Part shown: positions 1 through 11,915 of the stretch, piece after piece
Numbering within the stretch: the first letter of the stretch is position 1
How the letters are laid out: every line of letters starts with the position of its first letter
From: Humulus lupulus
Taxonomy: Eukaryota; Streptophyta; Magnoliopsida; Rosales; Cannabaceae
DNA: 64,000 nt
Direction of reading: 5' to 3'
NCBI RefSeq assembly: GCF_963169125.1
Contig: NC_084798.1
Span: 171,831,980 to 171,895,979, forward strand
Program-made: the position numbers and the translations under genes
Notes under the pieces: generated by a model
What the model was told of the DNA's origin: nothing
Seen by the model: only the letters and a program-made list of their open reading frames with translations
Databases searched by the model: none

Positions 1-457
1 CTGTATCGGATCCATCGAACTCCCCGTGACCTTGGGAGACTTCCCAATCTCGACAACCAAGACGATGGAGTTTGTAGTAGTGTATCTTCCATCGTCCTAC
101 AACGTACTGCTAGGGAGACCCGCCCTGGTAGGGCTGGGGGCAGTATCGTCTGTTAGGCACCTGGCCATCAAGTTCCCGACTTCTAGTGGCATCGAGACGC
201 TGAAAGGAGACCAGCGCGCGGGAAGGGAATGTTACAACATTTCCGTTAGAGGTAAGAAACAGACTAGTGCACAAACACTTGTCATAATTCATAATAAGGA
301 TGGGACAATCTTCGAGATAGACCAGGAAATTGATCCAAGAATAGAGGAAAAAGCTAATCTTGAGCCATTAGAAGAGCTCGAAGAGCTCAAGCTCGAAGAA
401 GTAGACCCCCCGAAAACAGTGAAGGTAGGGAAAAGCCTTCTGGAAGAAACCAAATAG
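1..457 (+). pseudogene. Tat element 1: C-terminal protease and linker
   Basis: The frame open from the window start contains the typical end of a plant gypsy retropepsin: a beta-strand segment around GDFPIST, then the SSYNVLLGRP motif that follows the flap, then a hydrophilic, Glu-rich linker (residues ~90-130) leading into RT. The catalytic Asp lies upstream of the window. The enzyme would mature Gag-Pol in the virus-like particle. A TAG at 455-457 ends the frame where an intact polyprotein would continue into RT. The ATG at 26 is internal to the domain, not a true start. Confidence 0.75.
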
Positions 458-1850
458 CAATTAATTTGCTTTTTGAAAAAGAACCAGGATGTTTTCGCGT
501 GGTCACATTTGGATTTGGTATGAATAAGCCCGAATGTGATGAGCCACGTTCTTAATATTGACAAGAGCTTCCCCCCAAAGCAGTAAAAGCGAAGACTCCT
601 GGACGACGACAGGAAGAAGGCCCTGAAAGAAGAGGTCGACAGGTTAAAGGCAAATCGATTCATATGAGATGCCTTCTACCCGGAGTGGGTCACTAACCCG
701 GTGCTAGTTCCAAAACCTAACAGAACATGGCAAACCTGTATCGATTACTCGGACCTCAACATGTCCTAAGGACTGCTTCCTCCTACCTCTGATCGACCAG
801 CTCGTAGATGCCACAACTGGGCATGGACTTATGTCGTTCATGGATGCTTATTCTGGATATAACTAGATTTTCATTCATACCCCGAATCAAGAGCATACGA
901 TTTTTGTGACAGATAAAGGAATATATTGTTACAATGTTATGTCGTTCTGGCTCAAAAATGCTGGAGCCATATACCAATGGATCATAAACATGATGTTCTC
1001 CGAACAGATAGGTAATAACATGGAAGTTTATGTTGATGATATGTTAGTTAAATCTAAACGTAACAATAACCACGTGGAAGACTTCGAAGAGTGCTTTGCT
1101 GTATTACGGAAGTACAACATGAAGCTCAACCCCAAGAAATGCTCTTTTGGAGTATCAACGGGGAAGTTCCTAGGTTTCATTGTGAATGCCCAGGGATAGA
1201 GGCTAATCCTGACAAGTTCCAAGCGTTAATTGACATGCCCTCACCTCAAAAGCATAAGGATGTCCAGAGTTTGACTGGACGGATGGCGGCATTAAGTAGG
1301 TTTATTTCGAAATCTACGGACCGTTGTCTTCCATTTTTTAACCATTTGAGACGGGGAAAAAATTCAAATGGACAAGGAATGCGAGTTAGCATTTCAGGAA
1401 CTTAAAAAGCACCTCGCGGAGCCTCCTATCTTGTTGAAACCTATCACAGGAGAAATTTTGTACCTATATCTCGCTACAACCAAGCACGCCATTAGTGTCG
1501 TGCTCGTTCGAGAGGAGCAGAAGATGCAAAAGCCAGTATACTATGTCAGCAAAAGGTTACTGGGGGCAGAATCGAGATACCCCTTAATGGAGAAATTGGC
1601 TCTTAGCCTAATTCACTCATCTCGAAAGCTCCGACCTTATTTTTAAGCACACCCCATCCATGTCCTGACTGACCAGCCACTACGACAAGTCTCATCAAAG
1701 ATAGAAGCCTCAAGCCAATTATTGAAATGGGCTATTGAGATCGGACAATTCGAGATCACTTATCATCCGAGGACAACTATTAGAGGACAGGCCCTGGCAG
1801 ACTTCATAGTGGAATGCACCAGAGTGACTGACGACGAAGTTATAACCCCA
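458..1850 (+). pseudogene. Tat element 1: reverse transcriptase plus degenerate first RNase H
   Basis: RT blocks can be followed across several frames: FAWSH near 497, the palm segment with YVDD near 1030-1041, the KCSFG and GKFLGF blocks near 1130-1170, and the ALSRFISKS connection near 1290-1320. RNase H-like sequence follows (1368-1830), with VYYVSKRLLGAESRYP and, in another frame, FEITYHPRTTIRGQALADFI. The usual first catalytic Asp of the gypsy RNase H is replaced in LYLATTKHAISVVLV, as is known for Tat elements that carry a second RNase H. Stops and frameshifts (for example TAG at 1197-1199 and TAA at 1644-1646) make it non-functional. Confidence 0.85.
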
Positions 1851-1855
1851 GCCCG

Positions 1856-2250
1856 TGAGCTGTTGAAAGTTTATGTCGATGGGTCTTCCAACGAAAATGG
1901 ATCAGGGGCAGGAATAATACTAATCACCCCAAATGGGAGTCGATTTCACTCCGCTTTGAGATTTGACTTTGAAGCGTCAAATAACGAGGCTGAATTCGAA
2001 GCTCTACTGGCAGGAACTCAAAGTTAAGGCGATACATTGCTACAGTGACTCTCAATTGGTGGTCAACCAAATCTTAGGGGAATACCAGGCTCATGGGACA
2101 AGAATGGCTGCATATTTGGAAAAAGCAAAAGCAACACTCGAACATTTCAAGTTTTACACGATAGAGCAGGTTCTCCAAGAGCAAAATTCGAATGCAGATG
2201 CCCTAGCCAGGCTCGCATCATCCACCGAGGTCGACGAGCTGAATGTTTGA
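1856..2250 (+). pseudogene. Tat element 1: second, archaeal-type RNase H (aRNH)
   Basis: The second RNase H begins YVDGSSNENGSG (first catalytic Asp), continues NNEAEFEALLAG (Glu), then, after a frameshift or short deletion near 2025, CYSDSQLVVNQ (Asp) and NADALARLAS (last Asp). All four DEDD residues remain visible. In the Tat lineage this domain is an acquired extra RNase H, thought to replace the decayed original in degrading the RNA strand of the RNA:DNA hybrid. The frame break means no intact enzyme is made. Confidence 0.85.
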
Positions 2251-3563
2251 CCAATCGAACATCTATCAACACCCAGTATAAGCGAGGCTAAACAAGAGCA
2301 TGTCAGCGTGACTAACTCCAAGCTAACCTAGATAACCTCGATAGTTGAGTTCCTCAAAACTGACATTCTCCCAACAGAACAGCCCAAGGCTCGGAAACTG
2401 ATGTATCATATTCCCAGGTACACTATTGTGGAAGGAAGGCTATATCGACGAGGATACTCTATTGCATTACTCTGATGTGTGGCTCCACCCGAGGCTAAGA
2501 AGATCATGGAAGAGATTCATGAGGGATTTTATGGGGACCACACTGGGGGGCATAGCCTATATCAGAAAATTATATGCCAAGGGTACTTCTGGCCCACCAT
2601 CAAAGCAGACTCATTTGATTACGTCAAAAAGTGCGATAAGTGTCAACAATTTTCCCCAATCCCTCGAGCTCCACCTTCCAAGCTAACTATGATGACCTCC
2701 CCATGGCCATTTGCGATCTGGGGAATTGACCTCATAGGCTCGTTGCCAACTGGAAAAAGCGGAGTTAAATACACAGTAGTCTCGGTAGATTACTTTACGA
2801 AGTTGACGAGACCGAACCTCTGGCAACAATTACCTCGAAGAAAGTCTTAGACTTCATGGTGAAAAACATCATCTGCCGATATGGGATGCTAAGGAAGATA
2901 GTGTCTGATAATGGTACTCAATTCGATAGTGACTTGTTTACCAACTTTTGTGAGAAAAATGGGATAATAAAAAACTTCTCCTCTGTGGCTCATCCCCAAG
3001 AGAATGGCCAATTCGAGGCTGTGCATAAAACCCTGGTGAGTTCTATGAAGAAAATTTTGGAAGAAGCTAAGGGGAAATGGCCCGAAGAGTTGCCCTAAGT
3101 CTTGTGGGCATATCGAACCACAACTCGTACTTCAACAGGGCATACCCCTTTTTCTCTGGCATATGGATGCGAGGCTATGCTGCCGATCGATGTCGAAATA
3201 CCCACCATTCGAACCCACGCTTTTGATTAAGCCTCAAACCAATCCCAGCTCGAAGTAGGTCTGGACCTGATTGAGGAAAGAAGGGATGAGGCTCAAGTAA
3301 AAAATGTTGCATACCAACAGTGAGCTACCCTGTATTTCAATAAAAGGTTTCGAGATAGAAAATTTGGTGTGGGAGATTTGGTGCTGAGGCGTGTGTTCTT
3401 GGCTACACGGGACTCGGCTGCTGGCGTGCTCGGGCCTAATTGGGAGGGACCTTATCAGATAGAACCGGTTATCCGACCTGGCGTCTACAAATTGGCAAGA
3501 TTGAACGGGGATTTGGTACCACGATCATGGAATGGCGAACATCTACGACCCTACTATCGATAG
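2251..3563 (+). pseudogene. Tat element 1: integrase
   Basis: The N-terminal zinc-binding HHCC module is visible at 2515-2650 (HEGFYGDHTGG ... CDKCQ). The catalytic core follows at 2710-3090 with GIDLIG (D1), SDNGTQF (D2) and HPQENGQFEAV (Glu of DDE), so all three catalytic residues survive. The C-terminal DNA-binding part (GDLVLRR ... WEGPYQI ... GEHLRPYYR) is at 3369-3563. It needs at least three frame changes and has stops at 2848-2850, 3096-3098 and 3228-3230, so it is inactive. There is no chromodomain after it, which agrees with a Tat rather than a chromovirus assignment. Confidence 0.85.
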
Positions 3564-4530
3564 TGTAGGGACGATGACACCTGTAAATGTGCTTGTTTAT
3601 CTTTGCTATGTTTCTGTTAATAAATTGCTCAATTCCAAATAAAGTTCATTTTCGTTTCAATATGGTGTATTTTTTGCAAACTCTCTTGATTTAATAACAT
3701 ATGGTCACACTCATAGGATATTAAGGGGGCATTAGTGGTATATATACTGTCAACTTGAAAAAAAAAATGGCATAAACGAAAAGCATAAAAGTGTTTGGAA
3801 ATAACCAAATACGCGAGCAAAGATAGTTTGGACATAACCAAATTATTAAAAAATAAAAGTGTTTGGAAATAACCAAACGCATGAGGCAAAATAATTTGGA
3901 TATAACCAAATGCGCGAGGCAAAATAATTTGGATAGAACCAAATGCACGATCTTGACATAACTAGATCAAAAATATTTGTGTGTGGATTACGAACCAGAA
4001 GCACGACCTAAATAGGTTTGGAACCAAACCAGCTAAAATTAATCGATAGAAAGTTGGAATATAAATAAACCTACTTCAAAGAGATAGTTTCAACCTCATA
4101 ACTTTGGGGAGCTTCCCGAGGATGAGGAAAAGTAACTAGAAAAGCAGGATATAACTAAACCACCTATATTACACGCCATATAAGTACTTTCGAGTGCATG
4201 GTAAAAGTAAGTTCCAACCTTGACAAATAACGAGATCAGACACGGATACGTCGAGTAAACTATGCATGAATGCATCGTAGCTCGAGCTTAAAATCCACCA
4301 CGTGTTTGTACGAATAAACAGACATAAGGACACTTTAATATAAATTGCTCGGAATGTTTCAACTTAAGAAATGTAAGGCAAAAAAATATTAAAGTCAAAT
4401 ACGGTGTTGTAAATATCATAAGAAAACAACTTTTTCATGAGCTATAAATTGTCTTGGCCCAAGGGGCATAAAAAACAGAAGATAAAAAAAAACTATTACA
4501 AGAGGTTCAAAGGGACGCAGCCCCAAGTCG
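3564..4530. other. Tat element 1: 3' spacer between integrase and antisense gene
   Basis: There is no coding signal. The AT-rich spacer holds the 33-bp tandem array described separately and otherwise unique-looking sequence. Such hypervariable spacers downstream of integrase are typical of Tat elements. Confidence 0.6.
3794..3950 (+). repeat. 33-35-bp tandem repeat, five copies, in Tat 3' spacer
   Basis: Copies start at about 3794, 3827, 3862, 3895 and 3928, so spacing is 33, 35, 33 and 33 bp. Each has the core TTTGGAnATAACCAAAtgcg followed by GAGGCAAAATAA or a variant. The core is a partial palindrome (TTTGG...CCAAA). Family knowledge: Tat 3' untranslated regions are known to generate and shed satellite repeats. 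Confidence 0.85.
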
Positions 4531-4534
4531 AGAT

Positions 4535-7500
4535 TTAGGATGAAGGAACGCCCTCCTTTGCCTTCTCAGCATCCTCCTTGGCCCTCTCTGCCTCCTCCCG
4601 AGCAGCCTCCTCCGCGTCAAGCCGAGCCTGCCATTTGTCCACGAGTTCTTCCTCAAAAGAGCCTAGGAAGCTGGTATCAAGATGGGCATTACTGGGCCAG
4701 ATCCTATACGTGGCCAGGTCGATTGCCCGATCCTTCTTTTCCTTGAACTTTGCGAGAAGACGGGCCTTTTCGCCCTCCATTATCTTGAAAGTGGTCGCTT
4801 TCTCCTCCTAAAGCTTGGCATTGATCCTCTCAAGATCCTTGAGCCTGGCATTCACCTTCTCGAGCTCGGCTGTCTTGGCCTTCATCTGCTCAGCTTCAGC
4901 CTCCATCTTTGCCTCTGCAGCCTTGAGCTCGTCAGTAAGCTTAAGTTGAAGATTCTTTGACTCTTGGGTATAGGACATACTCGAGTGGACTTCATTTTTC
5001 AACTTATAGTTAAGCTGAGCAACTGCAGCAAGAGACTGAAACACAAACAAACCCAGTTAGAACACATGCTAAGCATAAATACAACAAATGGTAAGGTAAG
5101 TGAAGTTAACGCGACAACGAGCTCGACACTCTTGTCATAAAGGGTGTTGCAGTCCTGAGCATTGTTCAAAAACTGCCACTGGGGAGCCTCAAAGCTACTG
5201 ATGCTCTGGCCTACCCAGGACAGAATGTCCGAGCTAAGTATAGCCCCATGGGGCTTGGCAGCATTGTCGACTATATACTCATCAAGATGAGCAGAAATCG
5301 ACAACATGTATGTTTTGGAGGCCGAGGGCTTTTTCGGAGGTGGTCCGAGTGTTGAGCGAACCATGATCGGAGAAGGCAAAGGAGGAACGAATAGGGTGGA
5401 CGTTTTGACCTGAGGAATCGGATCCACGGCTAGGCTCATAAAAGTGGGAGCTGGAGGAGGAGGAGTTTTCATAGTCCACTTAAGGACTTTAGCAGGCTGA
5501 TCTGACTTCCGCGAGCCTCTCGGGCGCTTACTCCTTTGAGCCCCCTCACCACTGGCAAGCATGGTGTCGAGATTAGAGTCCATGGCACCTGCATAATTGC
5601 ACCACATTATAAGAAAATCCCAAACACAAAAATGTTAGCACAATGCAGACAAGCAAGGAATAAAAGGCAAGTAAAGAGGAACTTAATTGGAACTCTCCCC
5701 CGAGCTCATGCTCGGTGACCACGTAATTCCACCATATTCAGAAGAGGCAGGGGGAGTCCCTTCCCTATATGTGGAAGTCAACCTCGAAAGGTCCCTATAA
5801 TCATTTGTCCCGTATTGAACGGCTATTCCGTCTCATACCTCGTTCAGGCTATACATGGTATCGTATTTCCCTAGGCAACTATCGAACCTATGTACTCTCT
5901 CATCTACCCAGGACCATACATAAAAGTGGTCCCTATCATCTTCACACAAGACTAATCTATCGAGCCTATGCTTAAGTAGCAAGGGAGACCATAAGTCTGA
6001 GCTAAGGATGACCGTACCTCTGTCGCTCGAGCTCGAGGCCTCGTCATTGGCCTCGTTCCCTGATTGAGGACTCCTGCGATGTCGAGCTGGGGATTGTGGC
6101 TTAGAGATGCGCCTCGGAGGAAGGCTGCCGGTTGGGAGAGGCACGAACTCCCACTTGGTGTATTTCTTATTGGACCAGTCATTTGTGGACTGATCCTTTT
6201 CCAGGAGACCACAAACTCGAAGCCTATCTTCGTGAAGGATTTCTTTTCAAGCAAAAGAGATACAAGATCTCTTGTGGTGAAGGTCCTTCCCACTTTAGCT
6301 CATGGTAAAGCGACCTCAGGGCTGACAAAAGCCTTTAAGAGTTGGTGTTGAGCTGGAAAGGAGCAAGACTGACAAAATCCAAGAAGTCCTTAAAAAAGGA
6401 CTTTAAGGGTTATAAGGCCCCTGCCTTCATGTGCTCCTGGCTCCAAGCTGCGTATCTTAACTTGTTGTCGGGATTACCATCTCTCGGGGCGCGGCAGCTT
6501 CGCTCATGGGAGGTTGGAGCTCGACACCTCAGCGAGCCCGACAGTCCAATATTGTGGAGGGCCAAGAAGTCAGAGATCTGCCCCAATGAAGAAATCGAGC
6601 TCCAGTAATGCTCGGCCTCGAAAAATTCTCTCTTCGAGGTGGGAATGGAGGTTGGCTGTGAGGTAGAAGGGGGATTTGATGGTTCTCCCATCAGTGAAAA
6701 TTTGAGATCGCCTGGCCAGAAGGCGATTGTCACTTTAAGCGGGGTATCGATGGGGATTGGTCTAGGCTCGGGGTCTGGATCTGGGTAGTTGGTGACCTTA
6801 AGTCTCTTCCTTTTTCCTTCTTCGACCTCGTCGATCTGATGTCGAAAGCGAGCTCGGGTGTCTTCTTGCTCACACCTTAGTTTGTGCTCCCGAATCAAGT
6901 GTTGATTCCGAGTAAAAGGTGACTCCGGGCTCAGAGTTACCGATTAGTAAGGAATCGCAAGTTTTGACCCCCACCGCTTTTCCAAATTCTGCGACATCTA
7001 GCAAGAGAGAAAAAGGGTGAGGGCCAGACAGACAAGAATGTTAATAGCAAAAATCAAAATAGTCTGAGCTCGAATGCTCGAGACTATGGAATGAGCTCGG
7101 TCATAAGAGCGAGATTAGTCTCGAAGCGTGTATTCCACATAAAGGGGAAAATTCAATTTATTTTTTAGAATCCCTGATTTTTAGGGAAAAAAGTTGGCAG
7201 TTACCCAAAAAGTGAAATTTTTTGGAAACGTGCAATTTGAAAACCCTAGTCTTGTACCCAGTTTCTTGGCTACACAATACGATAGTTGGAAATCAAGATA
7301 ACCCAATGAAATGCAAAAGTTTGGGCTTGAAAAATCCTAACAGAAGAGCCTAAAAACTACACGGAATTGATCGAAGCATTCTAGCATAAAACTGGTAAAA
7401 TGTGCCTAAACCCTACTACAACAATAAACATGCATGAAAAAACAAAACATATACACGAACATATGGGACCAAAAACAAACACTTACACAATGAAGATGCT

Positions 7501-7690
7501 GGAAACAGAGAAATGGACGACTGGAGAAGCGGCTGCAAGAATGATCTCACGGAGTCGAAAAGGCCAAGTTTGTTTTGTCTTGTTGGTTTAGAGAACATAC
7601 AAAGAGAAACAAAAAAGGAAGGAGGTTTTCGGCTCTGGTTTTTTCTCTTTCTGAAACTTGAAGCATAAGAATAAAGAGGAAGGGGATGAC
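4535..7690 (-). pseudogene. Tat element 1: antisense gene (Transposase_28-like / coiled-coil protein), decayed
   Basis: Lies opposite to gag-pol. Reading the minus strand from the TATA-like box at 7695-7710, a splice acceptor (CTCTCTTGCTAG) directly abuts an ATG at 6995-6997. This is followed by a charged segment (6410-6898: EEGKRKRLK, FEAEHYWSSISS, SQEHMKAGA), a region at 6440-6180 resembling the plant 'putative gypsy-type transposon' domain, a low-complexity linker, a segment with PRGSRKSDQPAK (4999-5595), and a long coiled coil (4535-5035, repeated Glu/Ala/Lys heptads). Acceptors at about 5596 (TTATGCAG) and 5034 (TGTTTCAG) suggest introns. It has stops soon after the ATG and several frame changes. 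The function of this family is unknown. Confidence 0.7.
6910..7690 (-). other. Tat element 1: leader, introns and 5' end of antisense gene
   Basis: No sense-strand coding signal is seen. On the minus strand a consensus donor GTAAGTG lies near 7480-7487 and an acceptor ends at 6998, which outlines a leader exon (~7690-7488) and an intron of ~490 bp. This matches the leader intron in element 2. Inferred from splice motifs only. Confidence 0.45.
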
Positions 7691-7694
7691 ACTG

Positions 7695-7710
7695 TTATAT
7701 ATATATTTAT
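7695..7710 (-). promoter_or_regulatory. Antisense TATA box of Tat element 1
   Basis: The minus strand reads ATAAATATATATATAACAG, upstream of the antisense leader. Boxes in comparable positions occur in the other two Tat copies (23401-23408 and 29659-29666). Confidence 0.5.
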
Positions 7711-7972
7711 GCGTCCCAAGAGAAGGTCAAGGGTCGAGCTAATCTGGGCCTTTGGCTGGATTTGGTATTTGATCCAATGGTCAGGTGTGAATGTAACAAT
7801 GGCGGAAAAAACTGAGATGTGAAAGGACGTGGTGTGGTGAAAACACACTCAAGTACTTTGATCTTCCAATATCCACCTGACGCGTGTCCACACTTAAGTA
7901 CAAAGGATGGCACAGTTTCCCAAAAGGGCAGTTAAAAAGTTTCCTTATCATGGGATTCGAAATAATACTTTT

Positions 7973-7984
7973 GAGGGGGAAAAA
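7973..7984 (+). other. Polypurine tract of Tat element 1
   Basis: GAGGGGGAAAAA directly precedes the TG of the 3' LTR and would prime plus-strand DNA synthesis. It fixes the LTR start and the element's orientation. Confidence 0.85.
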
Positions 7985-8787
7985 TGTTACACCTAGATTT
8001 CGAGATAAGGAGTCATGATCCCGAAACCTGGGCTCGTCAGGTGTGAGTTCGAAGTATGCATGATCGTCATATAATCCTTCAGTCAGACCGCTTTGATGTA
8101 ATTATCGACCTCAAAAGCTCGAGGGTGTGTAGCCTCGAATATGTTCTGAGCTCGCACGGTATGACACCCAATTGCCTTCAGGCGAGATAGCTCGAACTCG
8201 GGAAGTACAAGCTCGGATGTAGCAGCTTCGGCGACATCTACATGTCCCAAGCATAGCACGAAGTTGGGTGGCAAGCTTGTGAATGACTCATGTTCTCGAC
8301 AGAGTCAATGCTAATGGCCAATCTCAAAGATTTGATGATTCATCTGAAATAACCCATTACCTGTGAACGTGTTTATTGTTATTTAATCCCCTAATTTAAG
8401 GGATATCATTAAATTTGTTGTCCGTTCCCGATCTTCATGGGACGTTTCTGTGTATATAGGAGATAATGCATTTAATATCATTTTTTCAATTGATATATAG
8501 AATATCTTCCCAAAATATGTGGGAATGAACTCTGTAACATTCTTTATAAATAGAGAAGGAATCACTACTTGTAAAGGACTGATTCTTGATTTCTGGAGAG
8601 AAAGCTCTAGGGTCTCTAAAAAATTTCCAGAAAACTCCAAGTCTTAATAACATAGACTTGTGGACTAGGCAGAATTAACTGCTGAACCACGTAAAAACCT
8701 TCTTGTCTTCCTCTTTAAATTCATTTGCTCCATTTTTCATTTGTTTAATTGCTCTATTATTTAAGTAGACAAAAAACGGCGTCAACA
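7985..8787 (+). repeat. 3' LTR of Tat element 1 (803 bp)
   Basis: Starts TGTTACACC after the PPT and ends GGCGTCAACA. A TATA box (TATAAATAG) is at 8545-8553. Near the end it has the GGACTAGGCAGAATTAACTG block shared with the solo LTRs at 11119-11915 and 34314-35139. The 5-bp TSD cannot be tested because the left end is outside the window. Confidence 0.85.
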
Positions 8788-10465
8788 ATTCAATTCATAT
8801 TTTCTATAAGGGTTCATACTATTTTGAACCTTGTATTTTAGTCGATTAACCGTTTGGACCCTTTATTAGATAGATTATTTGAATCACGTGTATTTTTTTC
8901 GATTACCCGTTTAGACCCTTTATTATTAAAAACTAACTTTAGGATTACATGTTTTATCAAAAGGTTCAAAATAATTATTGATAGATTATTTAATATTATT
9001 ATATATAGATATTTTTAATTCACATATATTATAATTATTTTTTTTAAATAAATAAAGTTTTTTTCTTGATTACTTAATAGCCATAAATTAATAAGTAGAA
9101 TAAAAATGAGAAAAAAGTGAGGTTTATTATTATAATTTATATATGTTGTTAACATATATTTTTATAAAACTATTTGGGTTTAAATAATAAAAAGCACAAG
9201 TCATATGAATAAACTATAAATTTAATAAAATATATTTTTAGAATGAAAATGATTAAACTTTTTCAAGATATCAATAAATTATATATCTCTTCAAAAATAA
9301 ATTATTATAATAATACTAATTTGAATATAACTATTCAGAATTTGAATAATTCGGTTATGACTCTATTAATTATTTTTATATTTTTTTTATTAATTATCTA
9401 TCATTGTTATTAAAATAACATGTGAATAGGTTTTAATTTTATATATTTATAGATATTTAGATAGATTAGATATTATAGTATTTTTCTTTTTTTATAATTA
9501 ACTGATGATTATAAATTTAAAAAAGAAGATTTGAAAAAGTGAAAAATTTAGAAAAAAATACATTAATTATTATTATAACGTGTGGTAATTTATTAGTTTA
9601 ATTGCATTTAAAAATAACGTGTGGAGAGTTTTTAATTTTAGATATTTATAGATATTTAGATAGTTTAGATATTATAGTTTTAAAATTTTGAAAAAGAAGA
9701 ATAAAAAAAATTTGAAAAATTTAGAAAAATACATTTAAAAAAATAATGTATGAAGTGTTTTTAATTTTAGATAGTTTAGATATTAAATTATTAACTATTA
9801 ATCATAAATTTTGAAAAGAAGAATTAAAAAATGTGAAAATTTTAGAAAATATATATAGTGCTTTGGAGCATTTTTAGAGGGTTACATCATCTCATTGATG
9901 CTCTCTTTTATATAAATATATAGATATAGATTATTATTATTTTTATAACATGTATGGTAATTTATTATTGTAATTACATTTAAAAAATAAAATGTAAAGA
10001 GTTTTTAATTTTAGACATTTAGATAGTTTAGATATTATAGTATTTTTTTTTAATTATTAACTGATTATCATAAATTTGAAAAAGAAGAATTAAAAAATGT
10101 GAAAATTTTAGAAAATATAAATAGTGTTTTCGAGCAATTTTAAAGTGTCACATCATCTCCTTGATGCTCTATTTTATATAAATATATAGATATTTGAATT
10201 TATATTATTGTAATTCATAAATATCTATTTTTAAGTAGTTTTAAATGTATATTATGTTAAATATTTAGAATATTCTGTTAAAGTTAACCGAAACAAACCG
10301 TTAAAACCAAAAATTTATCTTATCTACAAATATTAATTCACCCATATATTAATAATATTATGTAAAACTCATTGTATCTTTCTTGCTCATCTTATTACAT
10401 TTTTTTTTCAAATAATCACATCCGCTTGCTACATAAAAATAGAAGGTGAATCAAAAGAAAACGAA
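8788..10465. other. AT-rich non-coding stretch with degenerate repeats
   Basis: No open frame of note. At 8835-8940 the phrase CGATTAaCCGTTTgGACCCTTTATTA occurs twice. From 9425 to 10190 a ~130-bp AT-rich module is repeated (separate entry). The rest is poly(A)/poly(T)-rich sequence with no recognisable feature. Confidence 0.5.
9425..10190 (+). repeat. Degenerate ~130-bp AT-rich repeats (about four copies)
   Basis: The module GTTTTTAATTTTAGA, TATTTAGATAGTTTAGATAT, then AAAAAGAAGAATTAAAAAAT and TTTAGAAAA recurs near 9430, 9625, 9755 and 9995. A second submodule (CACATCATCTC, TTGATGCTCT, TATATAAATATATAGATAT) occurs at 9885-9930 and 10148-10195. The copies are diverged. The origin is unknown, possibly remnants of a non-autonomous transposon array. 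Confidence 0.5.
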
Positions 10466-10474
10466 AAACTTAAA

Positions 10475-11061
10475 GGGTATTTGCGGCATAAATACTCAAT
10501 GTTTCACACTTGTTACACATAAATACCTAATCTTTTATTTTTATGACAAAAATACCCAATGTTCAATATATGTTAAAGATAAACACCTAATCTTTTTTCT
10601 TTGCGACAAAAATACCTATAGTTGCTAAAACATGGATTCTGTAAGTACCTCATTTGTTAGAGCTGTTAAACATATTGACTAAACAGACATTTGTCTCTCT
10701 GTAATCGAACAATTTCATAATAATTTTTTAAAAAAAAAAAAACATTTTAAATTAGAAAAATGAATTAAAAGTATATTTTAAAATTAATTCAAATTAAAAA
10801 AAAATCATATTTTAAGGACAAAAATACTCAAATTATGGAGTGATACATTTCTAATGAGTCAAATGTCAACAACTTCAACAGAGGAGGTACTGATAAAAGC
10901 AATGTTTTAGCAACTTTGAGTATTTTTGCAGCAAAGAAAAATGATTAGGTATTTATCTTCAAAATATATTGAACATTGGGTATTTTTACCGTAAAAATAA
11001 AAGATTAGATATTTATTTGTGACAAGTGTAAAACATTTGGTATTTATGCCGCAAATACCCC
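10475..11061. mobile_element. Non-autonomous Mutator-like (MULE) foldback element with 9-bp TSD
   Basis: Long terminal inverted repeats: 10475-10640 (GGGTATTTGCGGCATAAATA ...) pairs with 10900-11061 (... TATTTATGCCGCAAATACCC). The element is flanked by a perfect 9-bp duplication AAACTTAAA at 10466-10474 and 11062-11070, the TSD length typical of MULEs. The interior (~10640-10900) is AT-rich and codes for nothing recognisable, so it would depend on a transposase supplied in trans. The repeated phrase 'aaatacctaatctttt' inside each TIR arm shows the arms themselves are internally repetitive. Confidence 0.85.
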
Positions 11062-11118
11062 AAACTTAAATAAAGATTATGTTTCTATATTTTCCAATAT
11101 TTTATTTGCACCTAAACT

Positions 11119-11915
11119 TGTTATACCCAGATTTCGAGCCATGTTAAATGTGACCTCGAAAGCTGGATTCGCAGCGAATGAACTCGTAAAGTCTGGAGTA
11201 TGTTCCAAGACTAGACATCGAGCCTGCAAAGCTGAGACGACTTCGAATATGGTAGCCTCGAAATCCACACGATCTCGTAGGGGAGCTCCCGAGATGCATC
11301 TACCCTCAGGGATGACCTCGGATCAGGGTTCCGAGCCTGACGCACGTACGATCTCGAAAGCCATGTGACCTCGGGGGATGTCGTTAGCTCGAACGTTGAT
11401 GAGAGACCTGGGAGAATAAGGCCTTGGAGATATATGATAATAATCTTGAACATCTACAAGTGTTGTCCATAAGAGACGTGGTCTACATTTATTACTGTAA
11501 ATCCCCTAAAATCATGGGATATTATTTGATTAGTTATACGCCCCCTGGTCTTCAGGGGACGTTTCCTTTTATATCGGATTACAGGCATTTAAAGCCATTT
11601 AATTTATTTGCACAAAAAGAGTAACTACCCAAAATATGTGGGATAGTATTCTGTAATCTTCTCTATAAATAGAGAAGATCATGCACCATTGTAAAGGACC
11701 GAATTTCTGAATCTTGAGAGAAAACTCTGAAGAATTCATCCTTGAAGAATTTTCAGAGATCATCTTGAGCTTAATAAAAAAGACTCGTGGACTAGGCAGA
11801 TTTAACTGCTGAACCACGTAAAAAATCGTATTTTGTATTATCATATTTATTTTGGCCATCACTGTTTGTTGTTTACGTGCTCTTCTTTCACTGTTGACGA
11901 AAAACGGCGTCAACA
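11119..11915 (+). repeat. Solo LTR related to Tat element 1, TSD AAACT
   Basis: Starts TGTTATACCC and ends ACGGCGTCAACA. The perfect 5-bp duplication AAACT lies at 11114-11118 and 11916-11920. A TATA box TATAAATAG is at 11664-11672. The terminal block GACTCGTGGACTAGGCAG is shared with the 7985 LTR, but the 5' half differs more, so it is a related subfamily. It formed by unequal recombination between the LTRs of a former full element. Confidence 0.9.

Larger units (their letters stand above)
1..8787 (+). mobile_element. Tat-lineage Ty3/gypsy retrotransposon, 3' portion (element 1)
   Basis: The window opens inside the protease of a Ty3/gypsy element and runs through RT, RNase H, a second RNase H, integrase, a tandem-repeat spacer and an antisense gene to a polypurine tract and 3' LTR. 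The domain order and the second, archaeal-type RNase H between RNase H and integrase place it in the Tat clade (family knowledge). The 5' LTR, gag and protease start lie outside the window. The coding part is broken by many stops and frameshifts, so this is a dead copy. Confidence 0.9.

Noticed and set aside
10446..10628. 60-codon frame at the left arm of a MULE
   Set aside because: It is the inverted-repeat arm with repeated 'aaatacctaatctttt' phrases, not coding.
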